Source: Micromonospora sp. HK10 (lineage in GTDB: Bacteria > Actinomycetota > Actinomycetes > Mycobacteriales > Micromonosporaceae). Taken from it: a stretch of DNA of 50,745 nt. The position numbers were made by a program, and so were the translations under genes. Below are positions 18,078-26,354 of this stretch, piece after piece; within the stretch, counting starts at the first letter, position 1; each line of letters starts with the position of its first letter. Below the pieces are notes generated by a model. The model made no database searches. It had not been told where the DNA came from and saw only the letters and a program-made list of their open reading frames with translations. The stretch spans positions 24,128 through 74,872 of the forward strand of contig NZ_KQ058869.1 in the NCBI RefSeq assembly GCF_000982955.1. Direction: 5' to 3'.

Positions 18078-18527
18078 ATGTCCGCAGCGAAGTCCACGAA
18101 CGGGTCCGACGGCTTCAGCCCCGAGGAGCGGGCGGCGATGAAGGAGCGCGCCGCCGAGCTGCGCGCCGAGGGCAAGAAGGGCGGCAAGAAGGCCGACGAG
18201 TTGCAGGCGCTGCTGGACGGGATCGCGAAGATGGCGCCGGAGGACCGGGCGCTCGCCGAGCGGGTGCACGTCACGGTGACCGCCAACGCGCCGCAGCTGT
18301 CGCCGAAGACCTGGTACGGGATGCCCGCGTACGCGAACGCGGCCGGCAAGATCGTCCTCTTCTTCCAGAACGCGGGCAAGTTCAACTACCGGTACTCGAC
18401 GCTGGGCTTCCAGGACGCGGCCAACCTCGACGACGGCGACCTGTGGCCGGTGGCGTACGCGCTGCGGCAGTGGAGCCCGGAGGTGGAGAAGAAGGTCGCC
18501 GAGCTGGTGCGGCAGGCGGTCGCCTGA
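18078..18527 (+). CDS. DUF1801 domain protein
   Basis: This is a 149-residue cytoplasmic protein. A charged, Lys/Glu-rich helical N-terminus (1-50) leads into a DUF1801/YdhG-like domain containing LSPKTWYGMPAYANAAG and IVLFFQNAGKFNYRYSTLGF. The fold resembles frataxin-like or CyaY-like proteins, and some members are annotated as iron chaperones; the function is not established. The ATG at 18078 is preceded by AAAGGCAGG-type purines. A TAGCCT hexamer about 60 bp upstream is a likely -10, so it probably has its own promoter. Confidence 0.83.
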   Translation: MSAAKSTNGSDGFSPEERAAMKERAAELRAEGKKGGKKADELQALLDGIAKMAPEDRALAERVHVTVTANAPQLSPKTWYGMPAYANAAGKIVLFFQNAGKFNYRYSTLGFQDAANLDDGDLWPVAYALRQWSPEVEKKVAELVRQAVA

Positions 18528-18676
18528 CCGGTGCCGTGCCCCCGGCTCCGGCGGGTCGAGCCGGTGCCGGGGCTCCCGGCGATGTCATCGCGGTCACGCT
18601 GCCCCACTCGTTCGGCGCACGCACGTTGCACTTCGCGATCACGTACGTCCCTCGCCGTCGCCCCAGGGAATATCGG

Positions 18677-18705
18677 TCGACCGGCCGGGCGTTGCGGGCT
18701 AGCGT
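18677..18705 (+). promoter_or_regulatory. Candidate promoter for the tuf leader
   Basis: TCGACC (18677-18682), a 17-bp spacer and TAGCGT (18700-18705) match an actinobacterial SigA-type promoter. Transcription would begin at about 18712-18713, at or next to an ATG. This is a prediction from spacing and hexamers only. Confidence 0.45.
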
Positions 18706-18712
18706 GATCGCC

Positions 18713-18805
18713 ATGTTCGGCACCGTCGGCTCCGTGCGGCCCGCAGGTCTCCCCCTGCCGGGCCCCGCCGGCGTGTGCGCGTGGCTGGCTGATACCCGAG
18801 GCTGA
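18713..18805 (+). CDS. Putative 30-residue leaderless upstream ORF
   Basis: An ATG at 18713 lies about 7 bp after a candidate -10, as in leaderless actinobacterial mRNAs. The frame encodes 30 residues (start MFGTVGSVRPAG, end CAWLADTRG) and stops with TGA at 18803-18805, exactly at the first base of a 10-bp stem-loop. No homologue is recognised. It may be a leader peptide coupling translation to hairpin folding, or a chance frame. Confidence 0.3.
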   Translation: MFGTVGSVRPAGLPLPGPAGVCAWLADTRG

Positions 18806-18841
18806 CCCTCCTCCCGCCGCGGCAGAACCATGGAGGAGGGT
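18805..18841 (+). promoter_or_regulatory. Stem-loop in the tuf leader
   Basis: ACCCTCCTCC (18805-18814) is perfectly complementary to GGAGGAGGGT (18832-18841), with a 17-nt loop. No U-tract follows. Ribosomes finishing the short upstream frame would overlap its 5' arm, so it could act as an attenuator or an mRNA-stabilising element. Confidence 0.5.
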
Positions 18842-18948
18842 GGCCCGGATGCTCCGGCGCTGCCCAGATTCGGCACGCCGTGACGCGCGGTTCTGGCGCG
18901 GTTTCCCGCGGGGTGGCACCCGCCCGCGTTCGTCGTCCGCCAGCTTCT

Positions 18949-18961
18949 CTCCACTGTGGAG
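18949..18961 (+). promoter_or_regulatory. Inverted repeat over the EF-Tu ribosome-binding site
   Basis: CTCCAC-T-GTGGAG is a perfect inverted repeat. Its 3' arm contains the GGAG that lies 7 nt before the EF-Tu ATG. In RNA a CTCCA/TGGAG hairpin with a 3-nt loop would hide the Shine-Dalgarno sequence. Confidence 0.45.
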
Positions 18962-18968
18962 TTCTCTC

Positions 18969-20156
18969 ATGGCCAAGAGCCAGTTCGTGCGCGCGAAGCC
19001 GCACCTCAACATCGGCACGATGGGTCACGTCGACCACGGCAAGACGACCCTGACGGCCGCCATCACCAAGGTCCTCGCCGAGCGCGACCCCGCCGTCAAC
19101 CGGTTCGTGTCCTTCGACGGCATCGACCGGGCGCCGGAGGAGGTGGCCCGGGGCATCACCATCAACATCGCCCACGTCGAGTACGAGACCGCGACCCGGC
19201 ACTACGCCCACGTGGACATGCCCGGGCACGCCGACTTCGTGAAGAACATGATCACGGGGGCGGCGCAGGTCGACGGCGCGATCCTGGTCGTCTCCGCGCT
19301 CGACGGGGCGATGCCGCAGACCCGCGAGCACGTGCTGCTCGCCCGGCGGGTCGGGGTGCCGTACCTGGTGGTGGCGATGAACAAGGCCGACGCCGTCGAC
19401 GACCCGGAGCTGCTCGACCTGGTCGAGCTCGAGGTCCGGGAGCTGGTGTCCGACTACGGGTTCCCCGGCGACGAGGTGCCGGTGGTCCGGGTGTCGGCGC
19501 TGCGCGCCCTCGAGGGCGACCCGCGCTGGGTGTCGTCCGTCGTGGAGCTGCTCGACGCCGTCGACCGGTACGTCCCGGTGCCGCCGCGCGCGCTCGCCGA
19601 GCCGTTCCTGATGCCGATCGAGAACGTGCTGACGATCTCCGGTCGGGGCACCGTGGTGACCGGCGCGATCGAGCGGGGCACCCTGCGGGTCGGCGACCCG
19701 GTCGAGGTCGTCGGTCTCGGTCCGACGTTGTCCACCGTGGCGACCGGGCTGGAGACCTTCGGCAAGGCGCTGGCGACGGCCGAGGCCGGCGACAACGCCG
19801 CCGTGCTGCTGCGCGGGGTCCGGCGCGACCAGGTGCAGCGGGGTCAGGTGGTGGCGCGGCCGGGCAGCGTCACCCCGCACCGGCGGTTCCAGGCCCGGCT
19901 CTCGGCGCTGACCACGGCCGAGGGCGGGCGGCACACCCCGTTCTTCGCCAACTACCGGCCGCAGTTCTACTTCCGCACCACGGACGTGGTCGGGACGGTG
20001 GACCTCGGTGACGTGCCGCTGGTCCGGCCGGGCGACACCGTCGAGCTGACGGTGGAGCTGGGCCGGCCGATCGCGATGGACGTCGAGCTCGGCTTCGCGG
20101 TCCGGGAGGGCGGCCGCACGGTGGCCGCCGGAACGGTGACCGGACTGCTCGACTGA
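18969..20156 (+). CDS. tuf: Elongation factor Tu paralogue (Tuf3 type)
   Basis: This 395-residue EF-Tu has all GTPase motifs: GHVDHGKT (19-26), RGITINIAHVEYET, DMPGH (83-87), NKAD (138-141), then domains 2 and 3 with EGGRHTPFF and YRPQFYFRTTDV. The Met in DMPGH (Cys in housekeeping EF-Tu), the GTMGHVDHGKT start and overall wording match the divergent Tuf3 of Streptomyces. Arg127 corresponds to E. coli Gln124 and Ala278 to E. coli Gly275, positions where substitution gives kirromycin and GE2270A resistance respectively. It is not beside rpsL/rpsG/fusA, so it is not the str-operon copy. The ATG at 18969 is fixed by the MAKSQFVRAKPH start and GGAG. Confidence 0.92.
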   Translation: MAKSQFVRAKPHLNIGTMGHVDHGKTTLTAAITKVLAERDPAVNRFVSFDGIDRAPEEVARGITINIAHVEYETATRHYAHVDMPGHADFVKNMITGAAQVDGAILVVSALDGAMPQTREHVLLARRVGVPYLVVAMNKADAVDDPELLDLVELEVRELVSDYGFPGDEVPVVRVSALRALEGDPRWVSSVVELLDAVDRYVPVPPRALAEPFLMPIENVLTISGRGTVVTGAIERGTLRVGDPVEVVGLGPTLSTVATGLETFGKALATAEAGDNAAVLLRGVRRDQVQRGQVVARPGSVTPHRRFQARLSALTTAEGGRHTPFFANYRPQFYFRTTDVVGTVDLGDVPLVRPGDTVELTVELGRPIAMDVELGFAVREGGRTVAAGTVTGLLD

Positions 20157-20157
20157 A

Positions 20158-20199
20158 CCGGTGGCCGGGCCCCCGCACGGCGAGGGGCCCGGCCACCGG
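20158..20199 (+). terminator. 16-bp perfect hairpin terminator after tuf
   Basis: CCGGTGGCCGGGCCCC pairs perfectly with 20184-20199 across a 10-nt loop, starting 2 bp after the EF-Tu stop codon. It is one of the strongest stems in the window and separates tuf from the nar operon. Confidence 0.85.
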
Positions 20200-20240
20200 G
20201 CGGGTGCCGGACGACGCGCCCGCCCGCCGCCGCCGATGAT

Positions 20241-20260
20241 CTCGGGACTTTCGGCCCGGT
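20241..20260 (+). promoter_or_regulatory. DevR/DosR-type (dormancy) box upstream of narG
   Basis: The core GGGACTTTCGGCCC (20244-20257) closely fits the imperfect-palindrome dormancy box bound by DevR/DosR of mycobacteria and its Streptomyces orthologue OsdR (GGGACT-WW-AGTCCC type). It lies about 115 bp upstream of the narG start. Nitrate respiration genes are known DevR-type targets, so hypoxia or NO control is expected; the regulator gene is not in this window. Confidence 0.55.
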
Positions 20261-20374
20261 TCCAGGGCGATGAGTTCTCGCAGGATGGCGGCGACGGCCC
20301 GCCCCGGTTGCGTCCCCTCGCAACTGCCACCAGCCTGGGTCGTTACGGCAGAAGCTAGCGAAGGAATGAGGCGT

Positions 20375-23300
20375 ATGTCGCGAGCGACCGAGAGTGCGGG
20401 ACGGGCGCTGTTGGCGGTCGGCGGACTGGTCCGCCGCGCCGAGGTCTCCACCGACGGCCGGACGCTGCACCAGATCGGCGGGCGGGAGGCGGACGCCTTC
20501 TACCGCGACCGCTGGTCCTACGACAAGGTGGTGCGCTCCACGCACGGGGTCAACTGCACCGGCTCGTGCTCCTGGAAGGTGTACGTCAAGGACGGCATCA
20601 TCACCTGGGAGCAGCAGCAGACCGACTATCCGAGCGTCGGGCCGGACCGGCCGGAGTACGAGCCGCGCGGCTGCCCCCGGGGCGCCGCCTTCTCCTGGTA
20701 CACCTACTCCCCCACCCGGGTCCGCTACCCGTACGCCCGCGGCGTGCTGGTGGAGCTGTACCGGGAGGCGAAGCGGCGGCTCGGTGACCCGGTCGCGGCC
20801 TGGGCCGACATCCAGGCCGACCCGGAGCGCCGCCGCCGCTACCAGCAGGCGCGCGGCAAGGGCGGCCTGGTGCGGATCGGCTGGGACGAGGCGCAGGAGA
20901 TGATCGCCGCGGCCCACGTGCACACCATCGCGGCGCACGGCCCGGACCGGATCGCCGGGTTCTCCCCCATCCCGGCGATGTCGATGGTGTCGCACGCCGT
21001 CGGTGCGCGCTTCCTGTCGCTGCTGGGCGGCTCGATGCTCTCCTTCTACGACTGGTACGCGGACCTGCCGGTGGCCTCCCCGCAGGTGTTCGGTGACCAG
21101 ACCGACGTGCCCGAGTCCGGGGACTGGTGGGACGCCTCGTACTTCGTCATGTGGGGCTCCAACGTCCCGGTGACCCGTACGCCGGACGCGCACTGGATGG
21201 CCGAGGCGCGCTACCGGGGCCAGAAGGTGGTGGTGGTCAGCCCCGACTTCGCCGACAACGTCAAGTTCGCCGACGAGTGGCTGCCCGCCCAGCCCGGCAC
21301 GGACGGGGCGCTCGCCATGGCCATGGGGCACGTGATCCTCAAGGAGTTCTTCGTCGACCGGCGCACCCCGCGGTTCGTGGACTACGTACGCCGCTTCACG
21401 GACCTGCCGTTCCTGGTCACCCTGGAGCCGGGCGCCGACGGCGCGTACCGGCCGGGCAAGTTCCTCACCGCCGCGGACCTCGGCGAGACCGGCACGGAGT
21501 CGGCGTTCAAGACGGTGCTCTGGGACTCGGCGACCGGCGCGCCGGCCGTGCCGCGCGGCAGCCTCGGGCACCGCTGGGGCGAGCAGCCGGGCCAGTGGAA
21601 CCTCGACCTCGGCGACCTGGAGCCGGCCCTGACCTGCCTCGGCGCCGGCGAGCCGGTGGAGGTGGAGCTGCCCCGGTTCGACACCGACACCCCGCAGGTG
21701 CTGCGCCGGGGCGTGCCGACCCGGACGGTGGCCGGCCAGCTTGTGACCAGCGTGTTCGACCTGCTGCTGGCCCAGTACGGGGTGGCCCGCGACGGGCTGC
21801 CCGGGCAGTGGCCGGCCGGCTACGACGACGTCGCGGCGCCGTACACGCCGGCGTGGCAGGAGCCGATCACCGGGGTTCCGGCGGCGCAGGTGGCCCGGGT
21901 GGCCCGGGAGTTCGCCGACAACGCCGAACGCTCCGGCGGCCGGTCGATGATCCTGCTCGGCGCCGGCACCAACCACTGGTTCCACTCCGACGCCACGTAC
22001 CGGGCGATCCTGGCGCTGGTCACGCTCACCGGCTGCCAGGGCGTCAACGGGGGCGGCTGGGCGCACTACGTCGGGCAGGAGAAGTGCCGGCCGGTGACCG
22101 GCTGGCAGCAGCTCGCGTTCGGGCTGGACTGGGTGCGCCCGCCCCGGCAGATGATCGGCACCGCGTTCTGGTACGTGCACACCGACCAGTGGCGCTACGA
22201 CACCTACTCCGCGGACGTGGTGGCCTCGCCGACCGGCACCGGCGCGTTCGCCGGAAAGCACACCATGGACCTGCTGGCCCAGTCCGCCCGGTCGGGCTGG
22301 ATGCCGTCGGCGCCCACCTTCGACCGCAGTCCCCTGGACCTGGCCGACGAGGCCCTCGCGGCCCGGCCCGACGACCCGGGCGGCTGGGTCGCCGAGCAGG
22401 TCGGCGCGGGCGCGGTCCGGTTCGCCTGCACCGACCCGGACGCGCCGGAGAACTGGCCCCGGGTGCTCACCGTGTGGCGGGCCAACCTGCTCGGCTCGTC
22501 GGCCAAGGGCAACGAGTACTTCCTGCGCCACCTGCTCGGCACCGACGCCAACCTGCGCGCGACGGAGGCGCCCGCCGAGTTGCGCCCGAAGGACGTGACC
22601 TGGCGCGACCAGGCGCCCGAGGGCAAGCTGGACCTGCTGCTGTCGCTGGACTTCCGGATGACCTCCACGACGCTCTTCTCCGACATCGTGCTGCCGGCCG
22701 CCACCTGGTACGAGAAGCACGACCTGAGCAGCACCGACATGCACCCGTTCGTGCACGCGTTCACCCCGGCGATCAACCCGCCGTGGCAGACCCGCACCGA
22801 CTTCCAGGCGTTCCACGGCATCGCCAAGGCGTTCTCCGCGCTGGCGGCGACGCACCTGGGCGTACGCAAGGACCTGGTCGCGGCCCCGCTGCTGCACGAC
22901 ACCCCGGACGCGATGGCGACCCCGCACGGCCGGGTGCGCGACTGGGCGGTCACCGGGGAGACGCCGGTGCCGGGCCGCACCATGCCGAAACTGATCGTGG
23001 TCGAACGGGACTACGGCGCGGTGGCCGACCAGATGGCCGCCCTCGGGCCGCTGATGGACTCCCTCGGCACCACCGGCAAGGGGGTGGCGGTGGACGTCCG
23101 TCCCGAGGTGGACTACCTGCGGCACAAGAACGGTGAGGTGCGCGGCGGCGTGGCGGACGGCCGGCCGTCGCTGGCCACCGACGTGCACGCCTGCGAGGCG
23201 ATCCTCGCCCTGTCCGGCACCACCAACGGCCGGGTGGCCACCGCCGGCTTCCACGACGTGGAGAAGCGCACCGGGGTACGCCTGGCGGACCTGGCCGCCG

Positions 23301-24040
23301 AGCACGAGGGCAAGCAGATCACCTTCGCCGACACCCAGTCCCGACCGGTGCCGGTGATCACCAGTCCGGAGTGGTCGGGCAGCGAGCACGGTGGGCGGCG
23401 GTACTCGCCGTTCACCATCAACACCGAGCGGCTCAAGCCGTGGCACACGCTCACCGGCCGGCAGCACTTCTTCCTCGACCACGACTGGATGCACGAGGCC
23501 GGCGAGGGGTTGCCGATCTTCCGGCCGCCGCTGGACATGCACAAGCTCTTCGGCGAGCCCCGGTTGGGCGCCAACGGGGAGTTGGAGATCACCGTCCGGT
23601 ACCTCACCCCGCACTCGAAGTGGTCCATCCACTCCGAGTACCAGGACAACCTGATCATGCTGACGCTGTCCCGCGGCGGGCCGACGATGTGGATGAGCGA
23701 GGCCGACGCCGCGAAGATCGGCGTACGGGACAACGACTGGATCGAGGCGGTCAACCGCAACGGCGTGGTGGTGTGCCGGGCCGTGGTGACGCACAAGATG
23801 CCCGAGGGCACCGTCTACATGTACCACGCCCAGGAGCGGGTGATCGACGTGCCGAAGGCGGAGATCAACGGCCGGCGCGGCGGCATCCACAACTCGCTGA
23901 CCCGGCTGCTGGTCAAGCCCACCCACCTGATCGGCGGGTACGCCCAGCTCTCCTTCGCCTTCAACTACCTCGGTCCGACCGGCAACCAGCGCGACGAGGT
24001 CACCGTGATCCGCCGCCGTTCCCAGGAGGTGCAGTACTGA
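20375..24040 (+). CDS. narG: Respiratory nitrate reductase, alpha subunit
   Basis: This 1221-residue catalytic subunit (E. coli NarG 1247) reduces nitrate to nitrite at a Mo-bisMGD centre on the cytoplasmic face. The FS0 cluster ligands H57, C61, C65 and C100 are present in HGVNCTGSC...RGC. The Mo-ligand aspartate is D226 in SFYDWYADLP. No Tat-like leader is visible beyond the usual vestigial N-terminus. The ATG at 20375 is preferred to one at 20366: AAGGA lies about 9 nt before 20375 but is too close to 20366. The stop shares its A with the narH ATG. A DevR-type box lies upstream. Confidence 0.96.
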   Translation: MSRATESAGRALLAVGGLVRRAEVSTDGRTLHQIGGREADAFYRDRWSYDKVVRSTHGVNCTGSCSWKVYVKDGIITWEQQQTDYPSVGPDRPEYEPRGCPRGAAFSWYTYSPTRVRYPYARGVLVELYREAKRRLGDPVAAWADIQADPERRRRYQQARGKGGLVRIGWDEAQEMIAAAHVHTIAAHGPDRIAGFSPIPAMSMVSHAVGARFLSLLGGSMLSFYDWYADLPVASPQVFGDQTDVPESGDWWDASYFVMWGSNVPVTRTPDAHWMAEARYRGQKVVVVSPDFADNVKFADEWLPAQPGTDGALAMAMGHVILKEFFVDRRTPRFVDYVRRFTDLPFLVTLEPGADGAYRPGKFLTAADLGETGTESAFKTVLWDSATGAPAVPRGSLGHRWGEQPGQWNLDLGDLEPALTCLGAGEPVEVELPRFDTDTPQVLRRGVPTRTVAGQLVTSVFDLLLAQYGVARDGLPGQWPAGYDDVAAPYTPAWQEPITGVPAAQVARVAREFADNAERSGGRSMILLGAGTNHWFHSDATYRAILALVTLTGCQGVNGGGWAHYVGQEKCRPVTGWQQLAFGLDWVRPPRQMIGTAFWYVHTDQWRYDTYSADVVASPTGTGAFAGKHTMDLLAQSARSGWMPSAPTFDRSPLDLADEALAARPDDPGGWVAEQVGAGAVRFACTDPDAPENWPRVLTVWRANLLGSSAKGNEYFLRHLLGTDANLRATEAPAELRPKDVTWRDQAPEGKLDLLLSLDFRMTSTTLFSDIVLPAATWYEKHDLSSTDMHPFVHAFTPAINPPWQTRTDFQAFHGIAKAFSALAATHLGVRKDLVAAPLLHDTPDAMATPHGRVRDWAVTGETPVPGRTMPKLIVVERDYGAVADQMAALGPLMDSLGTTGKGVAVDVRPEVDYLRHKNGEVRGGVADGRPSLATDVHACEAILALSGTTNGRVATAGFHDVEKRTGVRLADLAAEHEGKQITFADTQSRPVPVITSPEWSGSEHGGRRYSPFTINTERLKPWHTLTGRQHFFLDHDWMHEAGEGLPIFRPPLDMHKLFGEPRLGANGELEITVRYLTPHSKWSIHSEYQDNLIMLTLSRGGPTMWMSEADAAKIGVRDNDWIEAVNRNGVVVCRAVVTHKMPEGTVYMYHAQERVIDVPKAEINGRRGGIHNSLTRLLVKPTHLIGGYAQLSFAFNYLGPTGNQRDEVTVIRRRSQEVQY

Positions 24041-25737
24041 TGCGGGTCATGGCGCAGATGGCGATGGTGATGAACCTCGACAAGTGCATCGGCTGCCACA
24101 CCTGCTCGGTCACCTGCAAGCAGGCGTGGACGAACCGGTCCGGCGTCGAGTACGTCTGGTTCAACAACGTGGAGACCCGGCCCGGGCAGGGCTACCCGCG
24201 CACCTACGAGGACCAGCAGCGGTGGCAGGGCGGCTGGACGCGGACCCGTGCCGGCCGGCTGAAGCCCCGCGCCGGCGGCCGGGTGAAGAAGCTGTTCAGC
24301 ATCTTCGCCAACCCGAAGCTGCCGTCCATGCAGGACTACTACGAGCCCTGGACCTACGACTACGAGCACCTGCTCACCGCCCCGGCCGGCGACGACACCC
24401 CGGTGGCCCGGCCGAAGTCCCTGCTCACCGGCAAGGACACGAAGATCTCCTGGAGCGCCAACTGGGACGACTCGCTGGCCGGCGGCAACGAGATCGCCGC
24501 CGGCGACCCGGTGCTGGCCAAGGTGTCCGACCAGGTGAAGCAGGAGTTCGAGAAGACGTTCATGTTCTTCCTGCCGCGCATCTGCGAGCACTGCCTCAAC
24601 CCGTCCTGCGCCGCCTCCTGCCCCTCCGGCGCGATCTACAAGCGGGCCGAGGACGGCATCGTCCTGGTCGACCAGGACCGCTGCCGGGGCTGGCGGATGT
24701 GCGTCACCGGCTGCCCGTACAAGAAGGTGTACTTCAACCACCGCACCGGCAAGGCGGAGAAGTGCACCTTCTGCTTCCCGCGCATCGAGATCGGCCAGCC
24801 GACCATCTGCTCGGAGACCTGCGTCGGCCGGCTGCGCTACCTGGGGCTGATGCTCTACGACGCCGACCGGGTCGCCGCGGCCGCCGCGGTCGAGGACGAG
24901 CACGGTCTCTACGACGCCCAGCGGTCGGTCTTCCTCGACCCGCACGACCCCGGGGTGGTCGCCGCCGCCCGGGAGGCCGGCATCCCCGACGACTGGATCG
25001 ACGCGGCCCAGCGCTCGCCGGTCTGGGACCTGATCATGCGGTACGAGGTGGCACTGCCGCTGCACCCGGAGTACCGGACCATGCCGATGGTCTGGTACAT
25101 CCCGCCGCTGTCGCCGGTGGCCGACGTGCTCCGCGACACCGGCCACGACGCGGAGCAGGCCGGCAACCTCTTCGGCGCCATCGACGCGCTGCGCATCCCG
25201 GTGGAGTACCTCGCCGAGCTGTTCACCGCCGGCGACCCCGAGCCGGTGCGCGCGGTGTTGAACCGGCTCGCCGCGATGCGCGCCTACCAGCGCCGGGTCA
25301 ACCTGGGCGAGACGCGCGACGAGTCCATCGCGGCGGCCGTCGGGATGACCGGCGCGGAGATGGACGAGATGTACCGGCTGCTCGCCATCGCCAAGTACGA
25401 GCAGCGCTACGTCATCCCCGCCGCGCACGCCGAGGACGCCCACCGGCTGGAGAAGGTCGCCACCGAGTGCAGCCTCGACTACGAGGGCGGCCCCGGCATG
25501 GGCGGTGGCGGCCCGTACGGCCAGGGGCCGTTCGGGGAGTCCTCCGGCACGCCGGTGCCGGTGCAGGTCGAGACCTTCCACATGCTGCGCAACCGGCAGA
25601 CCGCCGACAACTTCACCGACCCGGGCGACGAGCCGCGCCGGGTCAACCTGCTCAACTGGGACGGCAAGGGCACCCCCCGAGGGCTCTTCCCGCCCCGCCG
25701 CCCCGAGTCCGAGCCCACCGACGGAGGTGACCGGTGA
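24040..25737 (+). CDS. narH: Respiratory nitrate reductase, beta subunit
   Basis: This 565-residue iron-sulfur subunit passes electrons from NarI to NarG. Four Cys clusters are visible: C16-x2-C-x2-C-x3-C (CIGCHTCSVTC), CEHCLNPSCAASC, CRGWRMCVTGC and CTFCF...CSETC. The Trp in the third (CRGW) is the hallmark of the [3Fe-4S] centre of NarH. The ATG overlaps the narG stop (TGATG), and the last bases overlap the narJ GTG, so stoichiometry is set by translational coupling. The Gly-rich stretch GGPGMGGGGPYGQG near residues 480-500 is typical of actinobacterial NarH. Confidence 0.96.
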   Translation: MRVMAQMAMVMNLDKCIGCHTCSVTCKQAWTNRSGVEYVWFNNVETRPGQGYPRTYEDQQRWQGGWTRTRAGRLKPRAGGRVKKLFSIFANPKLPSMQDYYEPWTYDYEHLLTAPAGDDTPVARPKSLLTGKDTKISWSANWDDSLAGGNEIAAGDPVLAKVSDQVKQEFEKTFMFFLPRICEHCLNPSCAASCPSGAIYKRAEDGIVLVDQDRCRGWRMCVTGCPYKKVYFNHRTGKAEKCTFCFPRIEIGQPTICSETCVGRLRYLGLMLYDADRVAAAAAVEDEHGLYDAQRSVFLDPHDPGVVAAAREAGIPDDWIDAAQRSPVWDLIMRYEVALPLHPEYRTMPMVWYIPPLSPVADVLRDTGHDAEQAGNLFGAIDALRIPVEYLAELFTAGDPEPVRAVLNRLAAMRAYQRRVNLGETRDESIAAAVGMTGAEMDEMYRLLAIAKYEQRYVIPAAHAEDAHRLEKVATECSLDYEGGPGMGGGGPYGQGPFGESSGTPVPVQVETFHMLRNRQTADNFTDPGDEPRRVNLLNWDGKGTPRGLFPPRRPESEPTDGGDR

Positions 25738-26354
25738 GCCAGCCGACCTGGCGGCAGGTGGCCGCCCGCGCGGCGTCCCTGCTGCTGCGCTACCCCGACG
25801 ACGAGGTGCTCGCCGCGCTGCCCACCGTGCGCGCCGCCCTCGACGGCGTACCGGCCCCGGTGGCCGGGCCGCTGCACGAGGTGGTCGCCCACCGGTCGGC
25901 GCACCCCGCCGGCGAGCTGCGGGCCGGGTACGTCGAGCTGTTCGACTTCCGCCGCCGCTGCTGCCTGCACCTGACGTACTACACCTGCGGCGACACCCGC
26001 CGTCGCGGGGAGGCCCTGGTCGGCTTCTCCGGCGCGTACCGGCGGGCCGGGCTGGCCGTCGTCGACGGCGAGCTGCCCGACTTCCTGCCGGCGGTGCTCG
26101 ACCTGGCCGCCGCCGACGACGGCGGGTGGCGGCTGCTCCGGGACCACCGGGTCGGCCTCGACCTGCTGGTCGAGGCGCTGGGCCGGGAGCGGTCGGCCTA
26201 CCGGCACGCGGTGGCCGCGGTACGCGAGATGCTGCCGCCGGCCCAGCCCGCCGACCTGGCCGCCGCGGCCCGGCTGGCCCGCACCGGACCACCGGCGGAG
26301 CAGGTCGGCCTGGAACCGTTCGGGCTCGTGGACACCTCGGGAGGCCGTCGATGA
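25734..26354 (+). CDS. narJ: Nitrate reductase molybdenum cofactor assembly chaperone
   Basis: This 206-residue all-helical chaperone of the TorD/NarJ family binds apo-NarG and allows cofactor insertion before membrane attachment. The family pattern YVELFDFRRRCCLHLTYYTCGDTRRRGEAL is present in two halves (about 66-100). LPDFLPAVLDLAA follows. The start is GTG at 25734, overlapping the narH stop (GTGA), and the stop overlaps the narI ATG (ATGA). The position between narH and narI is the standard order. Confidence 0.95.
   Translation: MSQPTWRQVAARAASLLLRYPDDEVLAALPTVRAALDGVPAPVAGPLHEVVAHRSAHPAGELRAGYVELFDFRRRCCLHLTYYTCGDTRRRGEALVGFSGAYRRAGLAVVDGELPDFLPAVLDLAAADDGGWRLLRDHRVGLDLLVEALGRERSAYRHAVAAVREMLPPAQPADLAAAARLARTGPPAEQVGLEPFGLVDTSGGRR

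Larger units (their letters stand above)
18528..18968 (+). other. Long leader region upstream of the EF-Tu gene
   Basis: These 441 bp contain a candidate promoter (18677-18705), a 30-codon reading frame starting close to the predicted transcription start, a 10-bp stem-loop at the end of that frame, and an inverted repeat over the EF-Tu ribosome-binding site. From 18528 to 18670 I see nothing that looks like a gene. Confidence 0.55.

Noticed and set aside
19967..23926. A 1319-codon minus-strand open frame across tuf and narG
   Set aside because: It is a shadow of the narG codon bias. NarG has intact cofactor ligands on the plus strand, and the antisense product resembles nothing.
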